NCBI RefSeq assembly: GCF_900103975.1
Contig: NZ_FNIR01000008.1
Location: forward strand, 1 to 64,000
Origin: Klenkia soli
Lineage (GTDB): Bacteria; Actinomycetota; Actinomycetes; Mycobacteriales; Geodermatophilaceae
Direction of reading: 5' to 3'
DNA: 64,000 bases
The translations under genes and the position numbers were made by a program. Below the pieces are notes generated by a model that did no database searches, was not told where the DNA came from, and saw only the letters and a program-made list of their open reading frames with translations. Shown here in pieces: positions 36,329-44,723 of the stretch. Within the stretch, counting starts at the first letter, position 1. Every line of letters starts with the position of its first letter.

Positions 36329-36565
36329 CTACTGCAGGTAGCCCTCGACCTGCGACTCGGGCCGGTCGGCCGCCTCGTCGGGGTCCTCGCCGTACTGCTT
36401 CTTCGCCCGTCGCTGGCGGAGGAGGTCCCACGCCTGGTCCAGGTGCCGCTCGAGCTCGGCCATGCGGGTGCGCTCGTCGTCCCCGTGCTCGGCGGCGCTG
36501 TCGCGGAGCTTGTGCTCCTCCTCGACCAGCTCGTGGATGCGGCCCAGGATGTCCTGCTCGTTCAC
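36329..36565 (-). CDS. DUF2630 small protein
   Basis: A 78-residue soluble helical protein of the DUF2630 family: ILGRIHELVEEEHKLRD, then LERHLDQAWDLLRQRRAKK and the conserved ending VEGYLQ. It is Glu/Arg-rich and probably a helical hairpin. Function unknown; found in many actinobacteria. The GTG at 36565 follows GAGGAG; the open frame upstream adds a Pro-rich leader with no ribosome site. Its 3' end comes within two bases of the convergent MarR stop. Confidence 0.85.
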   Translation of the reverse strand: MNEQDILGRIHELVEEEHKLRDSAAEHGDDERTRMAELERHLDQAWDLLRQRRAKKQYGEDPDEAADRPESQVEGYLQ

Positions 36566-36625
36566 GGTGTGCTCCTCGTTCGTCGACGTCCCCCGACCCT
36601 GCCCGATCGGTGGCCGGGGCAACCG

Positions 36626-37534
36626 TCAGGCGGGGAGGGAGGCCTCGACGAAGGCGGCCAGCCGCCGGTCGACCGTGCCGCCGGCGCGGCCCAGCGCCAG
36701 CAGGGCTGCGCGGTCGAGCGGGACCCGCAGCGTGCGCCGCTCGACCGGCCGGGTGAGGACGGCGTGCCCGGCCTCGACCAGCGCGGGCCACGGGCGGTCC
36801 AGCTGCGCCCGGACGGCGGCCAGCGCGGCGGCGGTCGGGGCGGCGTTGCCCTCGACCATCGCGGTGACGAACGCGGGGTCGCTGCCGATCACCCGGGTGC
36901 CGCTGGCGAAGCTGCCGGCGGCCAGGCCCAGGGCGAGCGGCCCGGCATCCGCGGCCGCGGCGGCGAGGGCGGCGGCGAGCAGGTGCGGCACGTGGCTGAT
37001 CGCGGCGACCGCGGCGTCGTGCTCGGCGGCGGTCACCGGGACGACGACGGCGCCGACGGCGAGGGCGACCTCGGCCACCCGCAGCCAGCGCGGCAGCTCC
37101 GTGCCCGGCTCCAGGCACACCGCCCACCGGGCGCCGCGGAACAGCTCGGGGTCGGTGGCGGCGTGCCCGCTGCGCTCGGTGCCGCACATCGGGTGCCCCC
37201 CGACGAACCGGCCGCCGAACCGCGCACCGAGCTCGGCCAGCACCGGGGCCTTGACCGAGCCCAGGTCGGTGATCGTGGCGTCGTCGGCGACGGCCAGGCC
37301 CTCCAGGGCGGAGGCCAGGGCCGGAATGGGGGTGGCCAGCACGACCACCCCGGACAGCTCGCGCCCGATCGACACCCCCCGGGCCGCGGCGGCGTCGCGG
37401 GCGGCGGGGTCGGTGTCCCAGCCGGTCACGGTCCGGCCGGCGGCCACGAGCGCGGCGGCCAACGACCCGCCCAGCTGGCCCAGCCCGACCACCGCGACCG
37501 GCGGCGCCTGCATCGTGGGGACCGGGAGGGTCAC
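36626..37534 (-). CDS. tyrA: Prephenate dehydrogenase
   Basis: A 302-residue NAD-dependent enzyme that converts prephenate to 4-hydroxyphenylpyruvate for tyrosine synthesis. It has the Rossmann motif VAVVGLGQLGGSLAAALV, ITDLGSVKAPVL, the substrate-site signature GGHPMCGTERSG and the helical dimer domain with ISHVPHLLAAALA. There is no ACT domain. The GTG at 37534 overlaps the stop of the thioesterase gene, so translation is coupled; an internal ATG at 37513 is the alternative start and sits closer to the Rossmann strand. Confidence 0.9.
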   Translation of the reverse strand: MTLPVPTMQAPPVAVVGLGQLGGSLAAALVAAGRTVTGWDTDPAARDAAAARGVSIGRELSGVVVLATPIPALASALEGLAVADDATITDLGSVKAPVLAELGARFGGRFVGGHPMCGTERSGHAATDPELFRGARWAVCLEPGTELPRWLRVAEVALAVGAVVVPVTAAEHDAAVAAISHVPHLLAAALAAAAADAGPLALGLAAGSFASGTRVIGSDPAFVTAMVEGNAAPTAAALAAVRAQLDRPWPALVEAGHAVLTRPVERRTLRVPLDRAALLALGRAGGTVDRRLAAFVEASLPA

Positions 37535-38097
37535 CGCAGCTCGTCCGGGGCGGGCGTGGGGCCGGCCGGGTTGGTGCCCTCGCCGGGGGAGGGCGGGGGC
37601 TGCTCGACCACCGAGAGCTGCATGGTGGGCGGCACCGGCGGCGGCGCGCCCATGGCGACGACGTCCTCCTCCAGCGCCCAGGGGGTGCCCAGCCGGAAGA
37701 CCCGGGCCAGCGCGGTGGCCACCAGCCGGCCGTCGGCCGACGTCGCCTCGATCCGGTAGACCGCCGTGCGGGTGCTGCGGTGCACCTCGGTGCCCACGGC
37801 GGTGAGCACGTCGCCGGGGCGGCCGGGGGCCAGGAACTCGGTGTGCACGTCCTGCGCGACGGCCAGGGTGCCGTGGCTGTTGCTCACCGCGGCGTGCACG
37901 ACGTCCAGCAGCGCCATGGTCGCGCCGCCGTGCGCGGTGCCGACCGCGTTGAGGTGCGCCGGGCCCACCGTCATCGTCGCCCGGGCGTACCCCGGCGCGA
38001 CCTGCTCCAGGTGGATGCCCAGCTGGGCGGCCAGCGGGTCGGCGGCCAGGGCCGCGAACAGCTCCGGGGAGATGTCGGGCTCGGGCACGTCGGTCAT
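37531..38097 (-). CDS. PaaI-family hotdog thioesterase
   Basis: A 188-residue acyl-CoA thioesterase of the hotdog fold. LNAVGTAHGGATMALLDVVHAAV carries the conserved HGG and the catalytic Asp; VHTEFLAPGRPGDVL follows. The last 40 residues are Pro-rich and specific to this protein. ATG 38097 is used here; an ATG at 38109 would overlap the divergent methyltransferase start at 38108. The substrate may be an aromatic or other acyl-CoA; the tyrA neighbour does not settle it. Confidence 0.82.
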   Translation of the reverse strand: MTDVPEPDISPELFAALAADPLAAQLGIHLEQVAPGYARATMTVGPAHLNAVGTAHGGATMALLDVVHAAVSNSHGTLAVAQDVHTEFLAPGRPGDVLTAVGTEVHRSTRTAVYRIEATSADGRLVATALARVFRLGTPWALEEDVVAMGAPPPVPPTMQLSVVEQPPPSPGEGTNPAGPTPAPDELR

Positions 38098-38107
38098 GAT
38101 CGCACCC

Positions 38108-38770
38108 ATGACGCCCCAGTCGTTCCTCCTGAGCGCCGAGCTGGCGGACCACGTCCGCCGCTCGACCGACCCGCCGGACGACGTGGTCGCCGACCTGGTG
38201 GCCGAGACCGCCGCGATGACCGCCGCCGGCGACGGCCGCCCCACGTACCAGGTCGCCCCCGAGCAGGCCGCGTTCCTGACCCTGCTGACCCGGATCGCCG
38301 GCGCCCGCTGGGCGGTCGAGATCGGCACCTTCACCGGGCTGAGCGCGCTGGCCGTCGCCCGCGGCCTGCCCGAGGACGGCGGCCTGCTGTGCCTGGACCG
38401 CGACGCGCACTGGACCGACGTCGCCCGCCGGTACTGGGCCCGCGCCGGGGTCGCCGAGCGCATCGAGCTGCGTCTCGGCGAGGCCGCCGAGCTGCTGGCC
38501 GCGCTGCCGGTGCGCCCCACGTTCGACCTGGCCTTCGTCGACGCCGACAAGACCGGGTACGCCGGGTACGTCGACGCCCTGCACCCGCGCATGCACCCCG
38601 GAGGTCTGCTCGTGCTGGACAACACCCTGCGGGCCGGCCGGGTGCTCGACCCGCAGGACGACGACGACCGGGCGATCGCGGCGCTGAACGCCGCACTCGC
38701 CGCCGACGACCGCTTCGACACCGTGCTGCTGCCGCTGGCCAACGGCCTGACCCTGCTGCGCGTCCGATGA
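38108..38770 (+). CDS. SAM-dependent O-methyltransferase (family 3)
   Basis: A 220-residue class I methyltransferase of the catechol-O-methyltransferase-like group. The SAM site is WAVEIGTFTGLSALAVARGL; metal-binding acids lie in FVDADKTGYAGYVD and VLDNTLRAGRV. Length and motif spacing match family 3 enzymes that methylate small phenolic or acyl compounds with Mg2+. ATG 38108 is nearly back to back with the thioesterase start. Its stop overlaps the start of the tRNA-deaminase-associated gene, so it heads a four-gene coupled operon. Confidence 0.9.
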   Translation: MTPQSFLLSAELADHVRRSTDPPDDVVADLVAETAAMTAAGDGRPTYQVAPEQAAFLTLLTRIAGARWAVEIGTFTGLSALAVARGLPEDGGLLCLDRDAHWTDVARRYWARAGVAERIELRLGEAAELLAALPVRPTFDLAFVDADKTGYAGYVDALHPRMHPGGLLVLDNTLRAGRVLDPQDDDDRAIAALNAALAADDRFDTVLLPLANGLTLLRVR

Positions 38771-39237
38771 CCGAGCAGCTGGCGTCCTGGGCCGTGCTCG
38801 TCGCGCGGGCCGGTGCTGGGTGGTCGGTGCGGCGGCTGGCCGACCACGCCGACACCGAGCTGCCGGTGCTGGAGAAGGCGCTGACCGGCGACTGGCCGGG
38901 GCCGTTCGTGTTCGTCGTCGACACCCGGTTGTACTTCGTGGTGCTGACCCACGGCCCGGGCGGGATGGTGCGGGCGATGATCAGCGACGGCGCGCTGCCG
39001 GAGTTCCTGCTGGCCGCCGAGGTGCACGAGCGCTACGGCATCGAGGGCGTCGAGGTGGACGCCGACGACGAGGAGGAGCACCCGGCCGGCGACCTCGCGC
39101 TCCTCGCCGACGCCGGGCTGCCCGAGGCCGAGCTGCTGGAGATCCTGACCGCCGACCTGTGGGCCGACGAGATGGTGGCCGCGATCGCCGAGCGCCTGGG
39201 CTTCGCCGCCGAGCTGGCCGCGGCGGTGCGCGCGTGA
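38767..39237 (+). CDS. tRNA adenosine deaminase-associated protein (TIGR03941-like)
   Basis: A 156-residue acidic protein. It matches the actinobacterial family found next to tadA: a central WPGPFVFVVDTRLYFVVLTHG strand region, the acidic EVDADDEEEHPAGDLALLAD segment and ILTADLWADEMVAAIAERLGF. The function is not established; the constant neighbourhood suggests a role with TadA. ATG overlaps the methyltransferase stop, and the stop overlaps the next GTG. Confidence 0.85.
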   Translation: MTEQLASWAVLVARAGAGWSVRRLADHADTELPVLEKALTGDWPGPFVFVVDTRLYFVVLTHGPGGMVRAMISDGALPEFLLAAEVHERYGIEGVEVDADDEEEHPAGDLALLADAGLPEAELLEILTADLWADEMVAAIAERLGFAAELAAAVRA

Positions 39238-39866
39238 CCGCCGTGGTGCTCGACCTGGGCGGGGTGATCAGCACCAGCCCGCTGGCCGCGTTCGGCGACT
39301 ACGAGCGCTCGGCCGGGCTGCCGCTCGGCCTCGTGGCCCGGCTCAACACGACGAACCCGCACACCAACGCCTGGGCCCGGTTCGAGCGCAGTGAGCTGGA
39401 CCGGGCCGGGTTCGTCGAGGTCTTCGAGGCCGAGGCGCGCGCGGCTGGGTACGACGTCGACGCCACCCGGGTGCTGGCCGCGCTGCACGGCGCGCTGCGG
39501 CCCGAGGTGGTGCACGCGATCCGGGCCCTGCGGACGGCGGGGGTGCCGCTCGCGCTGCTGACCAACAACGCCGCGCCGATGGACCCCGCGAGCGAGCACG
39601 GGTCGCTGGTGGAGCTGTTCGACGTCGTCGTCGAGAGCTCGGTCGAGGGCGTGCGCAAGCCCGAGCCGGCGATCTACCCGCTCACCCTGGAGCGGTTGTC
39701 GGCCGCGGTGGGGCGGACGATCGACCACGCCGAGGTGGTCTACCTGGACGACCTGGGCCCCAACCTGAAGCCCGCCCGCGAGCTGGGCTGGCACACGGTC
39801 AAGGTGGTCGACCCGGCCGACGCGCTGGCCGAGCTGGCCCGGGTCACGGGGGTCGACCTGTCGTGA
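39234..39866 (+). CDS. HAD-superfamily hydrolase
   Basis: A 210-residue HAD phosphatase-like protein. Motif I is VVLDLGGVIST, which has a Gly where most phosphatases have the second Asp (DxD); such DLGGV forms are common in the epoxide-hydrolase N-terminal-like branch. Motif II is LLTNN, motif III the Lys in GVRKPEPAIY, and motif IV VYLDDLGPNLKPARELGW. Substrate unknown. The GTG start overlaps the upstream stop and the stop overlaps tadA, so it is part of the coupled operon. Confidence 0.87.
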   Translation: MTAVVLDLGGVISTSPLAAFGDYERSAGLPLGLVARLNTTNPHTNAWARFERSELDRAGFVEVFEAEARAAGYDVDATRVLAALHGALRPEVVHAIRALRTAGVPLALLTNNAAPMDPASEHGSLVELFDVVVESSVEGVRKPEPAIYPLTLERLSAAVGRTIDHAEVVYLDDLGPNLKPARELGWHTVKVVDPADALAELARVTGVDLS

Positions 39867-40321
39867 GCCCCGAGCAGGCCATGGGGCGGGCGCTGGAGCT
39901 GGCCGCCGCCGCGGGGGAGTGGGGCGACACACCGATCGGCGCCGTCGTCCTCGGGCCCGACGGTGCCGTGCTGGCCGAGGCGGCCAACGAGCGGGAGAAG
40001 CACGGCGACCCGACCGCGCACGCCGAGGTGCTGGCCCTGCGCGCCGCCGCCCGGGTGCACGGCGACGGCTGGCGGCTGACCGGCGCGACGCTGGTGGTGA
40101 CGCTGGAGCCCTGCACGATGTGCGCGGGGGCCGCCGTCCTGTCCCGGGTGGACCGGGTGGTCTACGGCGCGCACGACCCCAAGGCGGGTGCCGCCGGCTC
40201 GCTCTGGGACGTCGTCCGGGACCGGCGGCTCAACCACCGCCCGCAGGTGGTGGCCGGCGTCCGCGAGGCCGAGTGCGGCGCGCTGCTGAGGGAGTTCTTC
40301 GCCTCGAGGCGTGGCCTGTAG
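39863..40321 (+). CDS. tadA: tRNA adenosine(34) deaminase
   Basis: A 152-residue zinc deaminase that converts A34 to inosine in tRNA-Arg(ACG). The zinc site is His53 and the proton-shuttling Glu55 in AHAEVLAL, plus PCTMCAGA for the two Cys ligands. The C-terminal helix RLNHRPQVVAGV is typical of TadA. The likely substrate tRNA is encoded in this window at 18497. The start (GTG) overlaps the HAD stop. tRNA-Ser(CGA) begins only 10 bases after the stop, so read-through into the tRNA is possible. Confidence 0.95.
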   Translation: MSPEQAMGRALELAAAAGEWGDTPIGAVVLGPDGAVLAEAANEREKHGDPTAHAEVLALRAAARVHGDGWRLTGATLVVTLEPCTMCAGAAVLSRVDRVVYGAHDPKAGAAGSLWDVVRDRRLNHRPQVVAGVREAECGALLREFFASRRGL

Positions 40322-40331
40322 GCTGGTCGAC

Positions 40332-40416
40332 GGTGGCGTGTCCGAGCGGCCGAAGGGTCCCGCCTCGAAAGCGGGTGAGGTGAAAGCCTCCGTGGGTTCA
40401 AATCCCACCGCCACCG
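40332..40416 (+). tRNA. tRNA-Ser(CGA)
   Basis: Acceptor arms GGTGGCG and CGCCACC pair; anticodon CGA lies at 40366-40368 between complementary CCCGC/GCGGG. A long variable arm and T-loop GTTCAAATC are present. It reads UCG. CCA is not encoded, and a strong terminator follows. Confidence 0.95.
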
Positions 40417-40421
40417 CCAGC

Positions 40422-40462
40422 ACGAGAGGGCGGCACCCCGGGTCGGGGTGCCGCCCTCTCGT
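40422..40462 (+). terminator. Terminator after tRNA-Ser(CGA)
   Basis: An 18-base perfect stem (40422-40439 with 40445-40462) and a five-base loop, immediately after the tRNA gene and probably ending the tadA-tRNA transcript. Confidence 0.9.
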
Positions 40463-40471
40463 CGTCCCGGC

Positions 40472-40542
40472 CGCGTGATCAGCCCGGGCCCAGCGCGGTC
40501 TCCGCGCGGTCGAGGCAGCAGCGGACCCGGGGTGATCACGCG
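40472..40542. repeat. Inverted repeat ending at the kinase stop codon
   Basis: Arms at 40472-40491 and 40523-40542 (CGCGTGATCAGCCCGGGCCC against a copy with two differences) enclose a 31-base centre. The right arm ends directly before the kinase gene's stop. It may terminate the kinase transcript. The core GTGATCA recalls the TGATCA arms at 29190. Confidence 0.65.
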
Positions 40543-42078
40543 TCAGACGGCGACGTCGCTGTCCATCAGCAGGGTGCCGTCGGCGCCCTCGACCAGGGTG
40601 AACTGGTGCTGCTCGACCTGCTGCTCGCCGTCCTCGACGAAGGTGACCTGGGCGGTGGCGACCAGGGAGCCGTCGGTGGCGGTCACCGGGCCGAGCACGA
40701 CGTCGTCGAAGCGTTTCCAGAACGACTGGTAGCCCCCGCGGCTCTCGACCCCCTGCAGCGTGGGGCCGGTCAGGGCGTAGGCGTCCTTCGCGTCGCCGGG
40801 CAGCATCGCGTAGTAGTCGGTGACGAACTGCGACACCTCGGCCGCGGTGACCACGTCGGGCTCGGTGGTGGGCGCCTCGGTGGTGGTCGGGGGCGCCTCG
40901 GTCGTGGTCTGCGCGGTCGTGGTCCCCGTCGTGGTGGCCGGCGGGGTCTCGGTGGTGGCCCGCGTCGCCGTGGTGGTCGCGGGGGCGGCCGTCGTCCCGG
41001 CGTCCTGGTCGCGCACCCCCAGCCACACGCCCAGGCCCGCGAAGGCCAGCAGCAGCACGACGGCGGCCGCGACCAGCGGCGCCCGGGACCGCCGCCGGGC
41101 CGGCGCCGGGGCCACCGAGGTGCGGGGCGGGGGAGCGGCCGGCAGGTCGGTGCGGGTGGGGTGCGGGGGCGGCGGGGGCACGGTGCGCAGCGGGGTGCGG
41201 GCGGTGAGGACGGCGGTCACGTCGCCGTCGGTGCCCGCGGCGATCGAGGCCAGGGCGTCGCGCACCTCGACCATCGACGGCCGGCCCGCGGGGTCGGGGG
41301 TGAGCATGTCCTCGAGCACGGGGGTCAGCGCCCCGGAGCGGACCGGCCGGTCGGCCTGGCCGGCCGCCACCCGGTGCAGCAGCTCCAGGGAGTTGCGGCC
41401 GTTGCCGAAGGGCGGTTCGCCCTCCAGCGCCGTGAACAGCGTCGCGCCCAGCGACCACACGTCACCGGCCGCGCCGGGCTCCTCGCCGCGGGCCACCTCG
41501 GGGGAGAGGAAGGCCGGGGTGCCGGTGACCATGCCGGTCTGGGTGAGCCGGACGTCGCCGGTGGCGTGCGAGATGCCGAAGTCGGTGATCTTCACCAGGC
41601 CCTCGAGCCGGTCGCCGGACCCCACGAGCACGTTGCCGGGCTTCACGTCGCGGTGCACGATCCCGGCCGCGTGCGTGGCCACCAGCGCGTCGGCCAGCTG
41701 GGCGCCGATCTGCGCGACCTGCTGCACCGGCAGCACGCCGTCGTCGGAGAGCACCGCCGCCAGGCTCCGCGAGGGCAGGTACTCCATGACCAGCCACGGC
41801 GACCCGCCGTCGTCGACCACGTCGTAGACGCTGATCGCGTGCGGGTGGGCGACCCGCGCGGCGATCCGGCCCTCGCGCATCGTGCGGGCGCGCTGCTCGG
41901 CGGCGACCTCGGGGGACACGCCGACCGGCAGCACGACCTGCTTGACCGCGACCTGCCGCCCCAGCCGCTCGTCGGTGCCCAGCCAGACCGCGCCCATGCC
42001 ACCGCCACCCAGGCGGGAGCCGAGGCGGTAGCGGCCGGCCACCCGGTACCCCGGCCCGACCTCGGCGGGGGTCGTCAC
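40543..42078 (-). CDS. Transmembrane serine/threonine protein kinase
   Basis: A 511-residue PknB-type kinase. The kinase domain (about 15-270) has the glycine loop GSRLGGGGMGAVW, VAVK Lys, HRDVKPGN catalytic loop, ITDFGISHA, and the activation segment TGTPAFLSPEV. A Pro-rich juxtamembrane stretch, one membrane helix (about 340-360) and an outside region follow. The latter has a Thr-rich linker and a compact domain of about 95 residues (VSQFVTDYYAMLPGDAKDAY), which resembles small sensor domains but is not a PASTA repeat. The GTG at 42078 is the best start. It probably senses an external signal; no target is evident. Confidence 0.92.
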   Translation of the reverse strand: MTTPAEVGPGYRVAGRYRLGSRLGGGGMGAVWLGTDERLGRQVAVKQVVLPVGVSPEVAAEQRARTMREGRIAARVAHPHAISVYDVVDDGGSPWLVMEYLPSRSLAAVLSDDGVLPVQQVAQIGAQLADALVATHAAGIVHRDVKPGNVLVGSGDRLEGLVKITDFGISHATGDVRLTQTGMVTGTPAFLSPEVARGEEPGAAGDVWSLGATLFTALEGEPPFGNGRNSLELLHRVAAGQADRPVRSGALTPVLEDMLTPDPAGRPSMVEVRDALASIAAGTDGDVTAVLTARTPLRTVPPPPPHPTRTDLPAAPPPRTSVAPAPARRRSRAPLVAAAVVLLLAFAGLGVWLGVRDQDAGTTAAPATTTATRATTETPPATTTGTTTAQTTTEAPPTTTEAPTTEPDVVTAAEVSQFVTDYYAMLPGDAKDAYALTGPTLQGVESRGGYQSFWKRFDDVVLGPVTATDGSLVATAQVTFVEDGEQQVEQHQFTLVEGADGTLLMDSDVAV

Positions 42079-42097
42079 CGGGGCGACGCTACCGGCG

Positions 42098-42442
42098 TCA
42101 GGAGGCCGGCGCCCCGTGGCGCCGGGCGTACTCGACCTGCGCGCCCTCGGGCAGGGCGTCGTACAGCTCGCCCAGCTCGGTCTCGGCGCCGACGGGGAGG
42201 TCGTCGAACAGCCGCGCCCAGGTCGGGGGCTCGTCGTAGTTGCGGGTGAGCAGCAGCTCCCAGGCGCGGGACTGCCGGTCGCGCAGCCCGCGCTCGGCCG
42301 CGGTGCGGGTGAAGAAGAGGTCCTGGGCGGCGTCCTTCTCCGCACGGGTGGCGTCGGCGGGCAGGCCGGCGGGGTCCGTGGTGGTCAGCGCGACCACGAT
42401 GGCGTCGACCACCTCGGGGCGGATCCGGTCGGTCTCGGTCAT
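42098..42442 (-). CDS. Hypothetical 114-residue protein
   Basis: A small acidic soluble protein that I do not recognise. It is mostly helical, with WELLLTRNYDEPPTWARLFDDL and ALPEGAQVEYARRHG as its most distinctive parts. ATG 42442 follows a GAGCCCGAG stretch. It lies 19 bases upstream of the kinase and on the same strand, so the two may be co-transcribed. No domain or function can be assigned. Confidence 0.6.
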   Translation of the reverse strand: MTETDRIRPEVVDAIVVALTTTDPAGLPADATRAEKDAAQDLFFTRTAAERGLRDRQSRAWELLLTRNYDEPPTWARLFDDLPVGAETELGELYDALPEGAQVEYARRHGAPAS

Positions 42443-42613
42443 CTCGGGCTCCACGGGTCCAGGGGTCGTCCCGGTGATCGTGCCCGGTCGCGGCCGGGCC
42501 CACCAGCAGGGACGACGAGCCGTCGCGGTACCGCAACGAAGCCTCCCCGAGGCCCTACGGTGTGCGCTGATCGCTGCCCGCCGGGCGGTCGGGGGCGCAC
42601 GAGGAGCAGGACC

Positions 42614-44599
42614 ATGGGCGAGATCAGGACCGCGGCGAACCGGCCGGCGCGGCCGGGCAAGGCGGTCAGCCGGCGCAGCCGCATGGCCCGCCCGGCCCCG
42701 GGGGCGCACGCCGTCCGCCGGCAGCGGCCGGAGCTGAACCCGACGTCCGGCCAGAAGCTGCGCTACCGGTTCGACAACGCGCTGGCCAAGGGCCCGACCG
42801 TGGTCATCGGCTGGCTGGCCGCCCTCACCTTCGCGATCTTCGTCGTCTTCGGGGTGATCTTCTGGGCGTTCCGGGTCGACGGCATCAACGGCGGCCCGCC
42901 GGTGCCCAACCCGGTCGAGGGCATCTGGCAGGCGATGCTGCGCGTGGTCGACGCCGGCACCTTCGCCGGCGACGCCGACTGGCCGGTCCGGCTGCTCTCC
43001 TTCGTGGTCACCCTCGCCGGCATCTTCATCGCCGGCAGCCTGATCGGCCTGATCGCCAACGGGGTCGACCAGCGCATCGAGGGTCTGCGCAAGGGCCGCT
43101 CCGACGTCCTCGAGACCGGGCACACCGTCGTCCTGGGGTGGTCGCCGCGGATCGCGGCCATCGTCTCGGAGCTGGTGATCGCCAACGAGAGCGAGAAGGA
43201 CGCCGCCGTGGTCGTCCTCGGCGCCGAGGACAAGACGGTCATGGAGGACACCCTGTCCGCGGCCGTGCGCGACACCGGCAGCACCCGGGTGGTCTGCCGC
43301 TCCGGCTCCCCGGCCAAGGCCGACGACCTGCGCATGGTCAACCTGCTCGGCGCCCGCTCGGTGATCGTCATGGGCGCGGGCTCCGGCGACGCCGACGCGA
43401 TCAAGGCCGTGCTGGCCATCAAGACGATCGACCCCGACTTCAGCGGCCCCCGCGTGGTCGCCGAGATCGCCGACCCGGTCTACGCCGCGAGCATCCAGAC
43501 CCTGACCGACCAGAAGGTGGTGACGGTCAACTCCGACCACGTCATCGCCGAGATCACCGCGCAGTCCTGCCGGCAGTCCGGGTTGTCGCAGGTGCTGCGC
43601 GACCTGCTCGACTTCGACGGCGACGAGGTCTACTTCGCCGCGTTCCCCGAGCTGACCGGGCACACCTACGCCGACGCGCAGACCGCCTTCGAGTCCGCCG
43701 CCGTGCTCGGCCTGGCCCACGCCGACGGCACGGTCGAGGTCAACCCGCCCGCCGCGCGCGTCCTCGTCGAGGGCGACGAGGTCATCGCCGTCGCCGAGGA
43801 CGACTCCACCTTCACCTGCACCGGCGTGCGGGCTGTCGAGCCGGCGCTGCCGCTGCTGGACACCGACGAGGTGCCGCAGACCACCCACCTGCTGGTGGTC
43901 GGCTGGTCGGTGCTGGGCCCCAAGGTCGTGCGCGAGATCGACCAGTTCGCCGTCGACGGCACGGTCGTGGACGTCGTCGTCGACCCCTCGCTCGTCGACC
44001 CCGCCGACGTCGTGGTCCCCGACCTGCAGCACAGCGAGCTGCGGGTGTTCGCGTCGACCGCCGGGCCCGAGGAGCTCGCGGCGCTGGTCGCCGACCAGAC
44101 CTACGACCAGGGCATCGTGCTCAGCTACCGCGACGCGGTCGAGGCCGCCGACGGCGACGCCCGCACCCTGCTGACCCTGCTGGCGCTGCGCCGGGTGTGG
44201 CCGGCCGGCGGCGAGCGCGCCGTGCGGATCGTGGCCGAGGTGCTCGAGCGGGACGACGTCGAGCTGGCCCAGGCCGGCGGTGTCGACGACTGGATCGTCA
44301 GCGACGAGGTGACCAGCCTGATGCTCGCCCAGCTCTCCGAGCGGACCGAGCTGGCCCAGGTCTTCCTCGACCTGTTCTCGCCCGACGGGGCGCGGCTGAG
44401 CTTCCGGCCGGCCCACCGCTACGTGGGCACCGCGCCGGTGCCGTTCGCCTCGGTCGTCGCCGCCGGCGCGCTGCGGGACGAGTCGGTGCTGGGCTGGCGG
44501 GTGGCCGCGACCGGGTCCGTGCACCTCAACCCGCCCAAGTCGGCCACCGTCTCCCTCGTCGCCGAGGACCAGGTCCTGGTCGTGGAGAGCCGGGGCTGA
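42614..44599 (+). CDS. CASTOR/POLLUX-like ion channel with tandem RCK/TrkA-N domains
   Basis: A 661-residue membrane protein. A basic N-terminus (1-60) precedes a membrane helix (62-86), a pore loop (about 101-119, WQAMLRVVDAGTF) and a second helix (127-149). Two RCK-like nucleotide-binding domains follow: one begins HTVVLGWSPRIAAIVSEL and the second HLLVVGWSVLGPKVVREI. The pore VDAG and overall layout resemble plant CASTOR/POLLUX and their bacterial relatives, which conduct Ca2+ or K+. ATG 42614 follows GAGGAG. The gene stands alone and is divergent from the hypothetical gene. Confidence 0.87.
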   Translation: MGEIRTAANRPARPGKAVSRRSRMARPAPGAHAVRRQRPELNPTSGQKLRYRFDNALAKGPTVVIGWLAALTFAIFVVFGVIFWAFRVDGINGGPPVPNPVEGIWQAMLRVVDAGTFAGDADWPVRLLSFVVTLAGIFIAGSLIGLIANGVDQRIEGLRKGRSDVLETGHTVVLGWSPRIAAIVSELVIANESEKDAAVVVLGAEDKTVMEDTLSAAVRDTGSTRVVCRSGSPAKADDLRMVNLLGARSVIVMGAGSGDADAIKAVLAIKTIDPDFSGPRVVAEIADPVYAASIQTLTDQKVVTVNSDHVIAEITAQSCRQSGLSQVLRDLLDFDGDEVYFAAFPELTGHTYADAQTAFESAAVLGLAHADGTVEVNPPAARVLVEGDEVIAVAEDDSTFTCTGVRAVEPALPLLDTDEVPQTTHLLVVGWSVLGPKVVREIDQFAVDGTVVDVVVDPSLVDPADVVVPDLQHSELRVFASTAGPEELAALVADQTYDQGIVLSYRDAVEAADGDARTLLTLLALRRVWPAGGERAVRIVAEVLERDDVELAQAGGVDDWIVSDEVTSLMLAQLSERTELAQVFLDLFSPDGARLSFRPAHRYVGTAPVPFASVVAAGALRDESVLGWRVAATGSVHLNPPKSATVSLVAEDQVLVVESRG

Positions 44600-44638
44600 A
44601 CCGCGCTGCGCCGCCCGGTAGTCTGGCCGGCGCACGTT

Positions 44639-44723
44639 GGAGGATTCGCCTAGTGGCCTATGGCGCTCGCTTGGAAAGCGGGTTGGGTGCAAGCCCTCGG
44701 GAGTTCGAATCTCCCATCCTCCG
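44639..44723 (+). tRNA. tRNA-Ser(GGA)
   Basis: Acceptor arms GGAGGAT and ATCCTCC pair; anticodon GGA lies at 44673-44675 in CTTGGAAAG. Long variable arm and T-loop GTTCGAATC are present. It reads UCC/UCU. The opposite strand encodes the end of an EamA transporter over 66 bases of this gene. Confidence 0.95.
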
